Notes: generated by a model not told the origin, from the letters alone. Shown: positions 25,391 to 34,444, counted from the stretch's first letter. The stretch: DNA of 64,000 nt from an uncultured Lachnospiraceae bacterium (GCA_902793995.1 CADBFP010000006.1:1-64000); one strand, 5' to 3'. Numbers and translations: made by a program.

Positions 25391-25418
25391 ATTGTAACAT
25401 ATTATGTCAAGATTGCAA
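25391..25418 (-). promoter_or_regulatory. Promoter of the DUF3737-patB unit
   Basis: Minus-strand TTGCAA (25413-25418), 16-base spacer, TACAAT (25391-25396). The transcription start would lie near 25384, about 22 bases before the chosen ATG. Confidence 0.6.
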
Positions 25419-25441
25419 AGCTATATCCTGGCGGGACGGGT

Positions 25442-25511
25442 CGATGAGGGCATCGCCCCCTACAAACCAGGTGGCAGCCATACTCGTAGGGGCGCATGCC
25501 CTCATGCGCCC
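25442..25511. repeat. Paired short palindromes (CCCCTACG family)
   Basis: CGATG-AGGG-CATCG followed by CCCCCTAC (25442-25463), then, after a 24-base spacer, CGTAGGGGCGCATG-CCCT-CATGCGCCC (25485-25511). The two palindromes carry their CCCCTAC ends facing inward, making a larger inverted arrangement between malQ and the DUF3737 promoter. Confidence 0.75.
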
Positions 25512-25518
25512 GCAAAAT

Positions 25519-26991
25519 CTATCGCTCGTACAGCCTTGTCAGCGCCCGTATCCTGTCTGCCAGCTCTGGCCCGGCCTGCCCCGGCAGCAGGCGCCATTGC
25601 CAATTGCCGCTTAGGGTGCCGGGTTGATTGGTGGTCGCCTCCCGGCCCAGCCCCAGATAATCCTGCATCTGGGCCATAAAAATCCTGGCCACCGTCCCCA
25701 TGCCGCAGCGGATCATGGCCCAGTGGAAGGGCTCCTCCGGCCCCTGATGGATATAACGGGCCGTATAATCCTTTACGGCCGGCGGCTGCTCCTCCCACCA
25801 GGCTTCCAGGGGGAGATTATCGTGGGTAGCCGTGTAGCAAATGCAGTTTTCTATCTGACGATGGGGCACATAGCTGCTGGTATTCACCGGATCAAAGGCA
25901 AACTCCAGCACCTTCATCCCCGGCCAGCCGGACTCCTCCAGCAGCCTGGTCAGACTTTCCATGGGCGTGCCCAAATCCTCGGCAATAAAGGCCAAATGAG
26001 GGAAGCGCTCCTGGATTTTTCCGATTAAATCCATCCCCGGCCCCTTTTCCCAATGGCCCGGCCGGGCGGTCTGAGCCTCCGGCGGCACGGACCAATAGGT
26101 ATCAAAACCCCGGAAATGGTCGATGCGGATGATATCATAGAGACCGCCGGCCCCTGCAATCCGGTCCATCCACCAGGCATAGCCCTCCTGCTTCATCTTC
26201 ACCCAATCATAAAGGGGATTTCCCCAAAGCTGGCCGTCCTCGGAGAAATAATCCGGCGGAACCCCCGCCACCGCCCGGGGCGCATTTTTCTCATCCAGCT
26301 GGAAGAGATGGGGATTGGCCCAGACATCCGCGCTGTCCATGGCCACATAGATGGGCAGATCCCCTATGATCTTCACGCCCTTTTGATGCACATACTCCCT
26401 TAATCTGTCCCACTGCTTAAAAAAGAGGAACTGGATATAAGTGAAAAGCTCCACATCCTCCCACAGCGCCGCCCTTGCCTCCGCCAAAGCCTGAGGCTTC
26501 CGCAGGCGGAGTTCCTCCGGCCATTCCTGCCAGCTGCGCATGTCAAAATGCCGCTTGCAGGCCATATACAGGGCATAATCCGCCAGCCAGGCCCGGTCCC
26601 GGGCAAAGGCCACCACCGCCTCCCGGTCCCGTTCAAAGCCCCGCTCCTTAGCCAGGGCCAGCAGGCGGAAGCGGGATGCATAAATCCTTCCGTAATCCAC
26701 CCGGGCGGGGTCATTTCCCCAGTCACAGGCTTCCACTTCCTCCCGGGCAAGAAGGCCCTCCGCCACCAGCATATCCAGGTCAATAAAATAGGGATTTCCC
26801 GCAAAGGTGGAAAAACTTTGATAGGGGGAATCGCCGTAGGAAGTGGGCCCCAAAGGAAGCAGCTGCCAGAGCCCAAGGCCGGCAGCCGCTAAAAAATCTG
26901 CGAAATCATAGGCCGCCTGTCCGAAACTGCCGATTCCGTAAGAGGAGGGCAAGGCGCTGACAGGCAGAATAACACCGCTGGATCGATTCAT
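25519..26991 (-). CDS. malQ: 4-alpha-glucanotransferase
   Basis: A 490-residue GH77 enzyme that transfers maltooligosaccharide segments between alpha-1,4-glucans. Conserved regions are visible: GSFGQAAYDFADFLAAAG, LPLGPTSYGDSPYQSFS, IIGDLPIYVAMDSADVWANP, the nucleophile region IIRIDHFRGFDTYW, the acid/base region FIAEDLG and the third Asp in YTATHDNLP. Length is standard. It starts 15 bp after an Lrp-type regulator gene with which it forms an operon, suggesting regulated glycogen or maltodextrin use. Confidence 0.97.
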   Translation of the reverse strand: MNRSSGVILPVSALPSSYGIGSFGQAAYDFADFLAAAGLGLWQLLPLGPTSYGDSPYQSFSTFAGNPYFIDLDMLVAEGLLAREEVEACDWGNDPARVDYGRIYASRFRLLALAKERGFERDREAVVAFARDRAWLADYALYMACKRHFDMRSWQEWPEELRLRKPQALAEARAALWEDVELFTYIQFLFFKQWDRLREYVHQKGVKIIGDLPIYVAMDSADVWANPHLFQLDEKNAPRAVAGVPPDYFSEDGQLWGNPLYDWVKMKQEGYAWWMDRIAGAGGLYDIIRIDHFRGFDTYWSVPPEAQTARPGHWEKGPGMDLIGKIQERFPHLAFIAEDLGTPMESLTRLLEESGWPGMKVLEFAFDPVNTSSYVPHRQIENCICYTATHDNLPLEAWWEEQPPAVKDYTARYIHQGPEEPFHWAMIRCGMGTVARIFMAQMQDYLGLGREATTNQPGTLSGNWQWRLLPGQAGPELADRIRALTRLYER

Positions 26992-27006
26992 CTTTTCCTC
27001 GCTGAT

Positions 27007-27465
27007 TTATTCTTCATACTCCGGGCCGGTCTGCAGCATAATAGCCCGGGGGGCAATGGGAGTGGATAAGACCACATGGGTTTCCGTGGAACCGTAGCGC
27101 TGCAATTTGCTGATAAAACGCTCCAAATCCGGGGTGGACTGGAAGGCGGCCTTCAGCAGCAGGGTATAGCTGCCGGATACCACATGGCACTCCAGCACGC
27201 ACTGCTCCGCTTCTATCAGCTGAATAATGGCCGGTTTTTCCTTGGGGGAATACATTTCCACGTTGATGAAAGACAGAATATTGCAGCCGATTTTATCCAG
27301 ATTGATATCCGCATGAAAACCGGTAATGATAGCTTCCCGCTGCAGCTTTTCGATTCTGGCAGCCACCGCCGGAGAAGATAAATGCACCTTCTCGGACAAC
27401 TGTTTCAGCGAATAGCGGGCATTCTCCTGCAAATATTTCACAAGTTCACGATCCGTACGGTCCAT
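27007..27465 (-). CDS. Lrp/AsnC-family transcriptional regulator
   Basis: A 152-residue protein with an N-terminal helix-turn-helix (TDRELVKYLQENARYSLKQL then VHLSSPAVAARIEKLQREAI) and a C-terminal RAM ligand-binding domain (ECHVVSGSYTLLLKAAFQ, LERFISKLQRYG, TETHVVLSTPI). Members bind amino acids and act as octameric activators or repressors. The ATG has GGAGG seven bases upstream. It is the first gene of a unit with malQ, so it may control glucan metabolism or itself. Confidence 0.93.
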   Translation of the reverse strand: MDRTDRELVKYLQENARYSLKQLSEKVHLSSPAVAARIEKLQREAIITGFHADINLDKIGCNILSFINVEMYSPKEKPAIIQLIEAEQCVLECHVVSGSYTLLLKAAFQSTPDLERFISKLQRYGSTETHVVLSTPIAPRAIMLQTGPEYEE

Positions 27466-27489
27466 ATGGTTTCCTCCTGTTATGCTCCT

Positions 27490-27517
27490 ACTATATCACA
27501 TAAGAAAAAAAAGTCAA
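27490..27517 (-). promoter_or_regulatory. Promoter of the lrp-malQ unit
   Basis: Minus-strand TTGACT (27512-27517), 16-base spacer rich in T, TATAGT (27490-27495), about 25 bases before the ATG. Confidence 0.75.
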
Positions 27518-27564
27518 CAGAGGAAAGAAAATAATTATATTAGCTTTCGGGCAAAAGCAGCTCT

Positions 27565-28260
27565 TTAATTCCTTCCATAATCCCGTTCTCCAAAAATGGC
27601 GCTGCCGATCCGCACCAGGGTAGCGCCTTCTTCTATCGCCACGGCAAAATCGCCGCTCATCCCCATGCTCAGCTGGTCGAATAAAGCCGGTTCCCGGGTG
27701 AGGGGCCGGTATTCCTCCAACAATGCCCTTAATCGCCCAAACACCGGCCGCACCAGCTCCGGGTCCTCCACATAGGGCGCCACCGTCATCAGGCCCCGGA
27801 GGCGCAGATGGGGCATCTCCCTTATGGTTTCCACCAGGGCCCGGGCCTCTTCCAAATCCGCTCCCTGCTTGCTTTCCTCTCCCGCCACATTGATTTCCAC
27901 CAGGACTTCCTGGATCAGCTCCCTTTTAGCGGCCTGGCGTTCTATCTCCTCTGCCAGGGGCAGGGAGGCCACGGAATGGATCAGGGCGGTCTGCCCCACC
28001 ACATATTTCACTTTGTTCCGCTGGAGATTGCCGATCATATGCCACTGAATATCCTGCGGCAGCAGGGGCTTTTTCGCCGTGATCTCCTGGGGGCGGTTTT
28101 CCCCGAACAGCCGCTGGCCGGCAGCGTAGGCTTCCGCCATCATTTCCGCCGGTTTGGTTTTGCTCACGGCAATGAGCTGCACGCTTTCCCGAGGCCGTCC
28201 CGCCTTTTCGCAGGCAGCAGCGATAAGGGATTCTATGGTTTTGAGCTTTTCTGTAATCAT
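27565..28260 (-). CDS. yggS: YggS/PLPBP pyridoxal phosphate homeostasis protein
   Basis: A 231-residue fold-type III PLP-binding protein without known catalytic activity, involved in PLP and amino-acid homeostasis. The Lys that binds PLP is in LIAVSKTKPAE (about residue 35). Other signatures are FGENRPQEITAKKPLL, WHMIGNLQRNKVKYV, VNVAGEESKQGA-like EINVAGEESKQG, and the phosphate site LSMGMSGDFAVAIEEG. In many Firmicutes yggS sits just before sepF; here sepF is 14 kb away, so that link has been broken. Confidence 0.95.
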   Translation of the reverse strand: MITEKLKTIESLIAAACEKAGRPRESVQLIAVSKTKPAEMMAEAYAAGQRLFGENRPQEITAKKPLLPQDIQWHMIGNLQRNKVKYVVGQTALIHSVASLPLAEEIERQAAKRELIQEVLVEINVAGEESKQGADLEEARALVETIREMPHLRLRGLMTVAPYVEDPELVRPVFGRLRALLEEYRPLTREPALFDQLSMGMSGDFAVAIEEGATLVRIGSAIFGERDYGRN

Positions 28261-28285
28261 TTTATTTCCTTTGCCTGATGCGGGC

Positions 28286-29623
28286 CTAGACCTTCAGGGC
28301 CCGCCCGTTTTCCCCTACGGTCACCCTGACTTCCTCTCCCGCCTGCCCTTCCGGGGCATAAACGGAAAGCTTCACATATTCCGGGGTATGGCCCGTCCAG
28401 AAACCCTGGCCCAAGGCGGCGTCCGGTTCCTCCAGCAGCAGGGTCCGTTCCTGCCCCCTCAGGCCTTCCTCAAACCGGGCCTTATGGATCCGGTTCAGAT
28501 CCAGCAGCCGGGCGCTGCGCTCCGCCTTTACCTTCTCCGGCACCTGGTCCGGCAGCCCATCTGCCACGGTCCCCTTCCGACGGGAATAACGGAAGATGTG
28601 GGTTTCATAAAATTCCGCCTTTTCCAAAAAGCGGACCGTCTCCTCGAATTCCGCCTCCGTCTCCCCGGGGAAGCCTGCAATCACATCCGTGGTCAGAGCC
28701 GGGGTCTCAAAGGCCTGCCGCAGCGCTTCCATTTCCCTGTAAAAGGCTGCCGTATCATAATGCCGGTTCATCCGCTTTAAGACCGTATCCGAGCCGCTTT
28801 GAAGAGACAAATGAAAGTGGGGACACAGCTTGTCCACCGCCGCCAGCCGCCGGGCCAGATCCGGGGTTATCAGCCGGGGTTCCAAAGAGCCCAGACGGAT
28901 CCGCCGGATGCCGTCAATCTGCGCCATTTCCTCAATCAGACGCAGCAGCGGCGCCCCGTATTCCGCCCGATCTCCCGCATCCCCCGGGAAGTCCAGGCCG
29001 TAGGAAGCCAGATGGATCCCGGTGAGGACGATTTCCTTATAGCCCTCTTCCGCCAGGCGCCGGGCCTCCTTCAGGGAGTTTTCCGGCGAACGGCTCCGCA
29101 CCCGGCCTCGGGCGTAGGGAATCAGGCAATAAGAGCAAAACTGGTTGCAGCCGTCTTCGATCTTCAAGGTGGCCCGGGTCCGCTCTCCCCCGCCGCCTCC
29201 CGGCAGTTCTTCAAAATGGCGGGAAGCGCCGATATCCTGAAGGACCGCCGCTTCCTCCCCGGCCCCTTCATAGGCCCGGATCAGTTCCGACAGCCGGCTT
29301 TTCTCATCATTGCCGATGACCAAATCCACGGCAGGATCCTCTAAGAGCCCTTCCCCCGCCACCTGGGCATAGCAGCCCACCGCCACCACCAGGGCCTTCG
29401 GGTTCATGGCCTTGGCCTTATGCAGCATCTGGCGGGACTTCCGGTCCGCTATATTGGTGACGGTACAGGTATTCACCACATAAATATCCGCTCCCGGGGC
29501 AAAGGGGACGGAGGTATAGCCTGCCGCCAGCATCTGCCGCAGCATAGCCTCCGTTTCATAGCTGTTCACTTTACAGCCTAAATTGTGAAAGGCGATCCGG
29601 CGCCCGGGAGAATTCTGTTCCAT
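28286..29623 (-). CDS. mtaB: tRNA t6A37 methylthiotransferase MtaB
   Basis: A 445-residue radical-SAM enzyme that adds a methylthio group to t6A at position 37 of ANN-decoding tRNAs. The N-terminal UPF0004 domain supplies cluster cysteines (NLGCKVNSYETEAM, YVVNTCTVTNIADRKS, VVAVGCYAQV). The radical-SAM CxxxCxxC is CNQFCSYCLIPYARGR. A C-terminal TRAM domain ends the protein (EYVKLSVYAPEGQAGEEVRV). KVNSYETE and the t6A-type sequence favour MtaB over MiaB. Divergent from the HPr-like gene. Confidence 0.95.
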   Translation of the reverse strand: MEQNSPGRRIAFHNLGCKVNSYETEAMLRQMLAAGYTSVPFAPGADIYVVNTCTVTNIADRKSRQMLHKAKAMNPKALVVAVGCYAQVAGEGLLEDPAVDLVIGNDEKSRLSELIRAYEGAGEEAAVLQDIGASRHFEELPGGGGGERTRATLKIEDGCNQFCSYCLIPYARGRVRSRSPENSLKEARRLAEEGYKEIVLTGIHLASYGLDFPGDAGDRAEYGAPLLRLIEEMAQIDGIRRIRLGSLEPRLITPDLARRLAAVDKLCPHFHLSLQSGSDTVLKRMNRHYDTAAFYREMEALRQAFETPALTTDVIAGFPGETEAEFEETVRFLEKAEFYETHIFRYSRRKGTVADGLPDQVPEKVKAERSARLLDLNRIHKARFEEGLRGQERTLLLEEPDAALGQGFWTGHTPEYVKLSVYAPEGQAGEEVRVTVGENGRALKV

Positions 29624-29627
29624 ATAC

Positions 29628-29656
29628 TTGTTTTTTTCTTTGATCCTTTATATAAT
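29628..29656 (+). promoter_or_regulatory. Promoter of the HPr-like gene
   Basis: TTGTTT (29628-29633), 17-base spacer, TATAAT (29651-29656), 42 bases before the ATG at 29699. Confidence 0.8.
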
Positions 29657-29698
29657 ATCCGCAAAAGCAGTGCGAAAACCGCGAGAAAGGAGTGTTTT

Positions 29699-29932
29699 AT
29701 GAAAACCGTTAAAATATCGCTGGATTCCATTGATAAGGTCAAGGAATTCGTGCAGACCATCACCCTCTTTGACAATGACTTCGATATGCGCTCCGGCCGC
29801 TATACCATCGATGCCAAGTCCATTTTAGGCATTTTCAGCCTGGATTTGTCCAAGCCCATTGAGCTGGATATCTACGGGGAGGACCCCAAGGGAGAAGTTC
29901 TGGAAGCCATTCAAAGCTTTATCATCCAATGA
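29699..29932 (+). CDS. HPr-like protein lacking the phosphorylated His
   Basis: A 77-residue protein whose centre and end resemble the HPr phosphocarrier fold: DAKSILGIFSLDLSKPIEL matches the Ser46 region NAKSIMGVMSL of HPr. The active-site stretch around His15 is missing; the N-terminal segment reads SLDSIDKVKEFVQTITLFDN. It can therefore not serve as an ordinary PTS carrier. The Ser in AKSILG could still be an HPr-kinase-like target, but this is speculation. The ATG has GAAAGGAG six bases upstream, a good promoter and its own terminator, so it is a monocistronic gene. Confidence 0.8.
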   Translation: MKTVKISLDSIDKVKEFVQTITLFDNDFDMRSGRYTIDAKSILGIFSLDLSKPIELDIYGEDPKGEVLEAIQSFIIQ

Positions 29933-29938
29933 TGCGCA

Positions 29939-29962
29939 GGGCGGCCATTGGCCGCCTTTTCT
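29939..29962 (+). terminator. Terminator of the HPr-like gene
   Basis: GGCGGCC-ATT-GGCCGCC followed by TTTTCTTTTT, starting 7 bases after the stop codon and just before the convergent thiI stop. Confidence 0.9.
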
Positions 29963-29968
29963 TTTTCC

Positions 29969-31150
29969 CTACTCACACAGGATAATCTCATCCTCTGCCA
30001 GGGCCTTCTCCACCAGTTCGTTAATCCCCGGCAGCAGCTTTTCTTCCGAGCGACGGATAATCCCCGGATTGGGTCTGGTGACGGGATGCTTGGCCACAAA
30101 AATGGTGCAGCAATCCTCATAAGGCAAAATCGAGGTTTCAAAAGTCCCGATTTTCTGGGACAAATCAATAATATCCTGCTTATCGAAGGCAATCAAGGGC
30201 CTGAACACCGGCATGGTGCACACTTCATTGGTGCTCACCAGGCTTTTTAGGGTCTGGGAAGCCACCTGGCCGATGGATTCCCCGGTAATAAGGGCCAGGG
30301 CCCCGTTCTGCTCCGCCAAGGTCTGGGCGATGCGCATCATATAGCGCCGCATGATGATGGTGAGCTCATCGTGGGGGCAGGTCTCGTAAATGGCCAGCTG
30401 GATCTCGGTGTAATTGATGACATGAAGCCGGATGGGCCCGGCATAGGCAGCCACCTGGGTGGCCAGATCCACCACCTTCTGCTTGGCCCGCTCGCTGGTA
30501 TAAGGCGGCGCATGGAAATACACCGCTTCCAGGTTTACCCCCCGTTTGGCCACCATATAGCCCGCCACGGGGCTGTCAATGCCGCCGGATAAGAGCAGCA
30601 TGGCCTTGTCTGTGCCTCCCACGGGCATGCCCCCGGGGCCGGGAATGGTTTCCGAGTAAAAGTTCACTTTCTCCCGCACCTCTACCCGGAGGGTCAGCTC
30701 CGGCCGATGTACATCCACGCGGCTTTCCGGAAGGCGGGAAAGAATCTCTTCTCCCACCTGGCGGTTGATTTCATTGGAATCCCAGGGATAGGCTTTGTTG
30801 GCCCGGGTAGCCACCACCTTAAAGCTGCCGCCATAGGCGGGATGGGCCTTTTCAAAATAGTCCGCCGCCGCCTGCCGCATCTCTTCCGGCGGCATTAGGG
30901 GCAGCTGCACCAAAGGGCTGATGCCGGAGATGCCGAAGACATGCTGCAGGGCCTCCACCGCCTGATCCAGATCAAAGGCTTCGGAAGCTTCCGCATAAAT
31001 GCGGCCGTTGGATTTGTAAACCTGAAAACGGCCCGGAATCTTCCGCAAAACCGCCGCCGCCCGGCGCACCAGCCGGTCCTCGAACATATAGCGGTTTTTC
31101 CCTTTTACGCCGATTTCCGCATATTTAATGAGTAATGATTGATATTCCAT
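29969..31150 (-). CDS. thiI: tRNA 4-thiouridine synthase ThiI
   Basis: A 393-residue enzyme that adenylates and thiolates U8 of tRNA and can feed sulfur to thiamine synthesis. It has the N-terminal ferredoxin-like and THUMP domains (about 1-165, with QVYKSNGRIYAEASEAFDLD) and the PP-loop ATP pyrophosphatase motif LLLSGGIDSPVAGYMVAKRG near residue 183, then ITGESIGQVASQTLKSL. No C-terminal rhodanese domain is present, as in most Firmicutes, so sulfur must come directly from a desulfurase such as the NifS encoded just upstream. Confidence 0.96.
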   Translation of the reverse strand: MEYQSLLIKYAEIGVKGKNRYMFEDRLVRRAAAVLRKIPGRFQVYKSNGRIYAEASEAFDLDQAVEALQHVFGISGISPLVQLPLMPPEEMRQAAADYFEKAHPAYGGSFKVVATRANKAYPWDSNEINRQVGEEILSRLPESRVDVHRPELTLRVEVREKVNFYSETIPGPGGMPVGGTDKAMLLLSGGIDSPVAGYMVAKRGVNLEAVYFHAPPYTSERAKQKVVDLATQVAAYAGPIRLHVINYTEIQLAIYETCPHDELTIIMRRYMMRIAQTLAEQNGALALITGESIGQVASQTLKSLVSTNEVCTMPVFRPLIAFDKQDIIDLSQKIGTFETSILPYEDCCTIFVAKHPVTRPNPGIIRRSEEKLLPGINELVEKALAEDEIILCE

Positions 31151-31163
31151 ATGAATCTCCCTG

Positions 31164-31235
31164 CCCTCTCCCGGACGCGGGAGAGGGTGGCACGGGCCCT
31201 GAGCCTGTCGAAGGGCCGTGACGGGTGAGGGCGGT
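31164..31235. repeat. Composite palindromic repeat between nifS and thiI
   Basis: CCCTCTCCCG-GACG-CGGGAGAGGG (31164-31187) is followed by CACGGGCCCT...AGGGCCGTG (31191-31220), whose loop is the CCCTGAGCCTGTCGAAGGG palindrome, then a GGGTGAGGGCG end. Three repeat motifs are nested or stacked. It separates thiI from nifS by about 110 bp. Confidence 0.75.
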
Positions 31236-31260
31236 CTATATCCGATTACGCCCCTGCCAT

Positions 31261-32421
31261 TTATTTTCTTACAAATCTTCGCAGCTGCGGCAGTATTTCC
31301 CCCAGCACCCGCAAAGTTTCCTCTATCTCCGCTTCCGTATTCTCTACGGAAAGGGAAAAACGAAGGGTGGATTCCGCCGCCGCCCGGTCCAGCCCGATGG
31401 CCTTTAATACCGGGCTGATTTCCCGCTTATGGGAGGAGCAGGCAGAGCCGGCAGAAGCGTAAATCCCCTTCTCCTCCAGGGCATGGAGCAGCACCTCGCT
31501 GCGCACATCCTTAAAGGAAGCGCTGATGATATGAGGCGCCGCCTCCTCGTCCCGCTCCGGGCCGTTGAGGCTTACCCCTTCCAGTTCCTTTAAGCCCTGG
31601 CAGAACTGGTGGCGCAGGGCATACAGCCCTGCCCGGTTGCTGCCGAAATGGGCCAGGGCCTGCCGGGCGGCCTCTCCCAGGCCGGCGATGCCCGGCATAT
31701 TTTCCGTGCCGGAGCGCAATTCTTTTTGCTGGCCGCCTCCGTGAATAATAGGAAGCAGCCTGGCCCCTTCCGCCACATACAAAAAGCCGCAGCCCTTGGG
31801 GCCGTAGATCTTGTGGGCGCTGCCCGTTAAGAAATCCACTCCCCAGGCTTTGGGATTCAAGGGCAGTTTGCCGAAGGCCTGCACTGCATCCACATGGAAG
31901 GCTGCCAGGGAGCTGTTCCGGCGGATCATTTCCCCGCAGTCCGCTATGGGCTGGATGCTGCCGATCTCGTTGTTCACCGCCATGAGGCTCACCAGCACCG
32001 TCTCCGGCCGGATGGCCTGGCCCAGATCATAAGGATCCACCAGGCCCTTGCCGTCCACCGGCAGCACCGTCACATCAAAGCCCTCCTCCCGCAATTGGTC
32101 AAAGGCGCCGCTGACGGAAGGATGCTCTATGGCGGAAGTAATCACATGCCGTCCCTGGCGCTTCCGGGCCCGGGCCGCCCCTAAGATGGCCCAGTTGTTG
32201 CTTTCCGTACCGCCGGAAGTGAAAAAGATTTCCTTCTCTTTCGCCTTCAGCAGTTCCGCTACGGCCCGGGCAGCGCCCCGGAGCACAATTTCCGCCTCCA
32301 CCCCTTTATGATGCAGGGAGGAGGGATTGCCCCAGCTTTCCTGAAGGCAGGCCAGCATAGCCTCCCGCACCGGGGCGGAGGGTTTCGTGGTGGATGCGTT
32401 GTCCAGATAAATTTCAGTCAT
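31261..32421 (-). CDS. nifS: Cysteine desulfurase (NifS/IscS family)
   Basis: A 386-residue PLP enzyme that removes sulfur from cysteine for tRNA thiolation and Fe-S assembly. It starts with the typical EIYLDNASTTKPS. TSGGTESNNWAILG, HVDAVQAFGKLPL and the PLP Lys in FLTGSAHKIYGPKGCGFL are present, and the persulfide Cys lies in ASAGSACSSHKR near residue 323. The ATG at 32421 fits the family N-terminus; 11 extra residues from 32454 would overlap rsmE. The nifS-thiI order suggests that ThiI is the sulfur acceptor. Confidence 0.95.
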   Translation of the reverse strand: MTEIYLDNASTTKPSAPVREAMLACLQESWGNPSSLHHKGVEAEIVLRGAARAVAELLKAKEKEIFFTSGGTESNNWAILGAARARKRQGRHVITSAIEHPSVSGAFDQLREEGFDVTVLPVDGKGLVDPYDLGQAIRPETVLVSLMAVNNEIGSIQPIADCGEMIRRNSSLAAFHVDAVQAFGKLPLNPKAWGVDFLTGSAHKIYGPKGCGFLYVAEGARLLPIIHGGGQQKELRSGTENMPGIAGLGEAARQALAHFGSNRAGLYALRHQFCQGLKELEGVSLNGPERDEEAAPHIISASFKDVRSEVLLHALEEKGIYASAGSACSSHKREISPVLKAIGLDRAAAESTLRFSLSVENTEAEIEETLRVLGEILPQLRRFVRK

Positions 32422-32429
32422 AGCGTTTT

Positions 32430-33167
32430 TTACTCTTCCCACATAAGCGTACACATAGCCAAAAAGGCCGGGCCGGCGGTTTCCGTGCGGAGGATGCGGG
32501 GTCCCAGGGTAATCAAGCGAGCCCCCGCCTGCTGCAGAGCTTCTATCTCCTCCGGGGCAAAGCCTCCTTCCGGGCCGATAAAGACACCCAGAGAGGCTCC
32601 TTCCGGCACCTTTTCCAAAAGCTCCCGGGTAAGGCCCATATCTCCGGCCTCCTCATAAGGCACCAGGATGCCGTCCAAAGCCGCCGCCTGCCGCAAGGCT
32701 TCCGAAAAGGAGCACACGGCCCCCACTTCCGGAATCAATCCCCGGCGGGACTGCTTGGCAGCGCTTTCCGCCTTGGCCTGCCAGCGCTGCCGCCGGCTCT
32801 CCTTCTTTTTGGGATCCAGCTTCATCACCGAGCGGGCCATTTCCACCGGCACCAGGGAAAAAATCCCCAGTTCCACGGACTTTTCTATAATATAATCCAT
32901 TTTGTCGCCTTTGGGAAGTCCCTGAAAAAGGGTCAGCCGGCGATTCATTTCCGGCGAGGGCATTGCCTCCTCCAGAATCTCCAAAAGCACAAAATCAGGA
33001 CCGGTCTCCGCTATTACGCAAAGACGGTTCCGGTCCTGACCATCGCTGACCATGATTTGATCCCCGGGTCCCAGCCGCAGCACCCGGGTGATATGCTTCA
33101 CATCCGGGCCGGTAATCCGGATACGGCCGGCCTCCGTTTCCCCTTCCGGGGCGAAAAAATGATACAT
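32430..33167 (-). CDS. rsmE: 16S rRNA m3U1498 methyltransferase RsmE
   Basis: A 245-residue SPOUT methyltransferase acting on U1498 in the small subunit rRNA. Features are the PUA-like N-terminal part with KHITRVLRLGPGDQIMVSDG, the FQGLPKGDKMDYIIEKSVELG core, QSRRGLIPEV and the knot motif FIGPEGGFAPEEIEALQQAG, followed by LGPRILRTETA. It lies 18 bp after dnaJ. In many Firmicutes prmA lies between these two genes; it is not present here. Confidence 0.96.
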   Translation of the reverse strand: MYHFFAPEGETEAGRIRITGPDVKHITRVLRLGPGDQIMVSDGQDRNRLCVIAETGPDFVLLEILEEAMPSPEMNRRLTLFQGLPKGDKMDYIIEKSVELGIFSLVPVEMARSVMKLDPKKKESRRQRWQAKAESAAKQSRRGLIPEVGAVCSFSEALRQAAALDGILVPYEEAGDMGLTRELLEKVPEGASLGVFIGPEGGFAPEEIEALQQAGARLITLGPRILRTETAGPAFLAMCTLMWEE

Positions 33168-33185
33168 GGCTGTCCTTTGCTTCCT

Positions 33186-34361
33186 TTACTTAAAGAAGCC
33201 CTTCTTTTTCTTGCCCCCTTCGTCTCCGCCGGAAAGCTTGCCTCCCATGGCGGCATCGAAGGCCAGCAGGGCCTCTTTTTGCTCCTTATTCATCTTCTGC
33301 GGCACATCCACAAAGAAGGTCACATAATGATCCCCCCGGATGCCAGGCTGCCGGAGGTAAGGCACTCCCTTCCCCCGCAAACGAATACGGGTGCCGGGCT
33401 GGGTGCCGCCCTTTAATTCATATTCCACTTCTCCGTCCACCGTAAGAATGCGGATGGTATCCCCCAGGGCCGCCTGGGCAAAGCTCAGATGCACCGCGGA
33501 GAAAATATCCGTGTCTTCCCGGGCGAAATGGGGATCCTCTGCCACCCGGACTTCCACCAGCAGATCCCCGAAGGGGCCGCCGTTCTGGCCCGGTTCCCCT
33601 TTTCCCCGGATCCGGACGCTCTGGCCGTCATCAATGCCCGCGGGAATGGATACCTCCACCTGCTGCCGTCTGGCAATATAGCCGCCGCCTCCACAGCCGG
33701 GACATTTTTCCTTGATGATTTTGCCGCTGCCGGAGCAGGAAGGGCAAACCCGCACCGTCTGGCTCATGCCGAAAATGGTCTGCTGGGTCATGGTCACCTG
33801 GCCGGAGCCGCCGCATTGGCTGCAAGTCACGGGACTGGTGCCCTTCTTGGCGCCGCTGCCGCCGCAGTCGGGACAGGCCTCCTTCAGATTGATTTCCAGC
33901 TTTTTGGTAACGCCGGTGATGGCTTCCTTAAAGCTGATGCGGATCCGGGCTCTCGTATTGGCCCCCTGCATGGGACCGCCGTGGGAACGGCTCCGGGAGC
34001 CGAAGCCCCCAAAGCCGCCAAAGCCCCCAAAGCCGCCGAAACCGCCGCCGCCGAACAAATCCCCGAAAATATCACTGAAAATATCCGAGAACTCGGCGCT
34101 GTTCATATCAAAACCGCCGGCTCCTGCGCCGTCGAAGGCGGCATGGCCGAACTGGTCGTATTTGGCCCGCTTGTCCGGGTCTATCAAAACGGCATAGGCC
34201 TCCGAGGCCTCCTTGAACTTGGCCTCCGCCTCCTGATCCCCGGGATTGGCATCCGGGTGATACTTTTTGGCCAAAGTTCGGTAGGCCCGCTTGATCGCCG
34301 CCTCGTCGGCGTTTTTCGGGATGCCTAATACCTCGTAATAATCGCGTTTATTTTCTGCCAT
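33186..34361 (-). CDS. dnaJ: Chaperone DnaJ
   Basis: A 391-residue type I Hsp40 that delivers substrates to DnaK and triggers its ATPase. The J domain (1-70) contains HPD ([10 protein letters not shown]). A Gly/Phe-rich region with repeated GGFGG follows (about 98-118), then four CxxCxGxG-type zinc motifs ([32 protein letters not shown]) and two C-terminal substrate-binding domains. It ends in a Lys-rich tail ([10 protein letters not shown]). Downstream of dnaK, separated by 106 bp containing a strong hairpin. Confidence 0.97.
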   Translation of the reverse strand: MAENKRDYYEVLGIPKNADEAAIKRAYRTLAKKYHPDANPGDQEAEAKFKEASEAYAVLIDPDKRAKYDQFGHAAFDGAGAGGFDMNSAEFSDIFSDIFGDLFGGGGFGGFGGFGGFGGFGSRSRSHGGPMQGANTRARIRISFKEAITGVTKKLEINLKEACPDCGGSGAKKGTSPVTCSQCGGSGQVTMTQQTIFGMSQTVRVCPSCSGSGKIIKEKCPGCGGGGYIARRQQVEVSIPAGIDDGQSVRIRGKGEPGQNGGPFGDLLVEVRVAEDPHFAREDTDIFSAVHLSFAQAALGDTIRILTVDGEVEYELKGGTQPGTRIRLRGKGVPYLRQPGIRGDHYVTFFVDVPQKMNKEQKEALLAFDAAMGGKLSGGDEGGKKKKGFFK

Positions 34362-34420
34362 AATGCTTCCTTACCCAAAGCGGAAGCCTGCCGCCTCCGC
34401 CTGCTGCACTGCGTGCAACA

Positions 34421-34444
34421 CCCTCCCCCGCTTCCGGGGGAGGG
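34421..34444. repeat. Perfect 10-bp hairpin between dnaK and dnaJ
   Basis: CCCTCCCCCG-CTTC-CGGGGGAGGG. In the leftward transcript it forms a very stable stem about 23 bases after the dnaK stop, with no T-run. It may act as an RNA-processing or stability element that uncouples dnaJ from dnaK levels, or it may be another dispersed repeat. Confidence 0.7.

Noticed and set aside
32430..33186. Missing prmA between dnaJ and rsmE as a notable loss
   Set aside because: The gene is often elsewhere or absent in Clostridia, so absence from this place alone is not informative.
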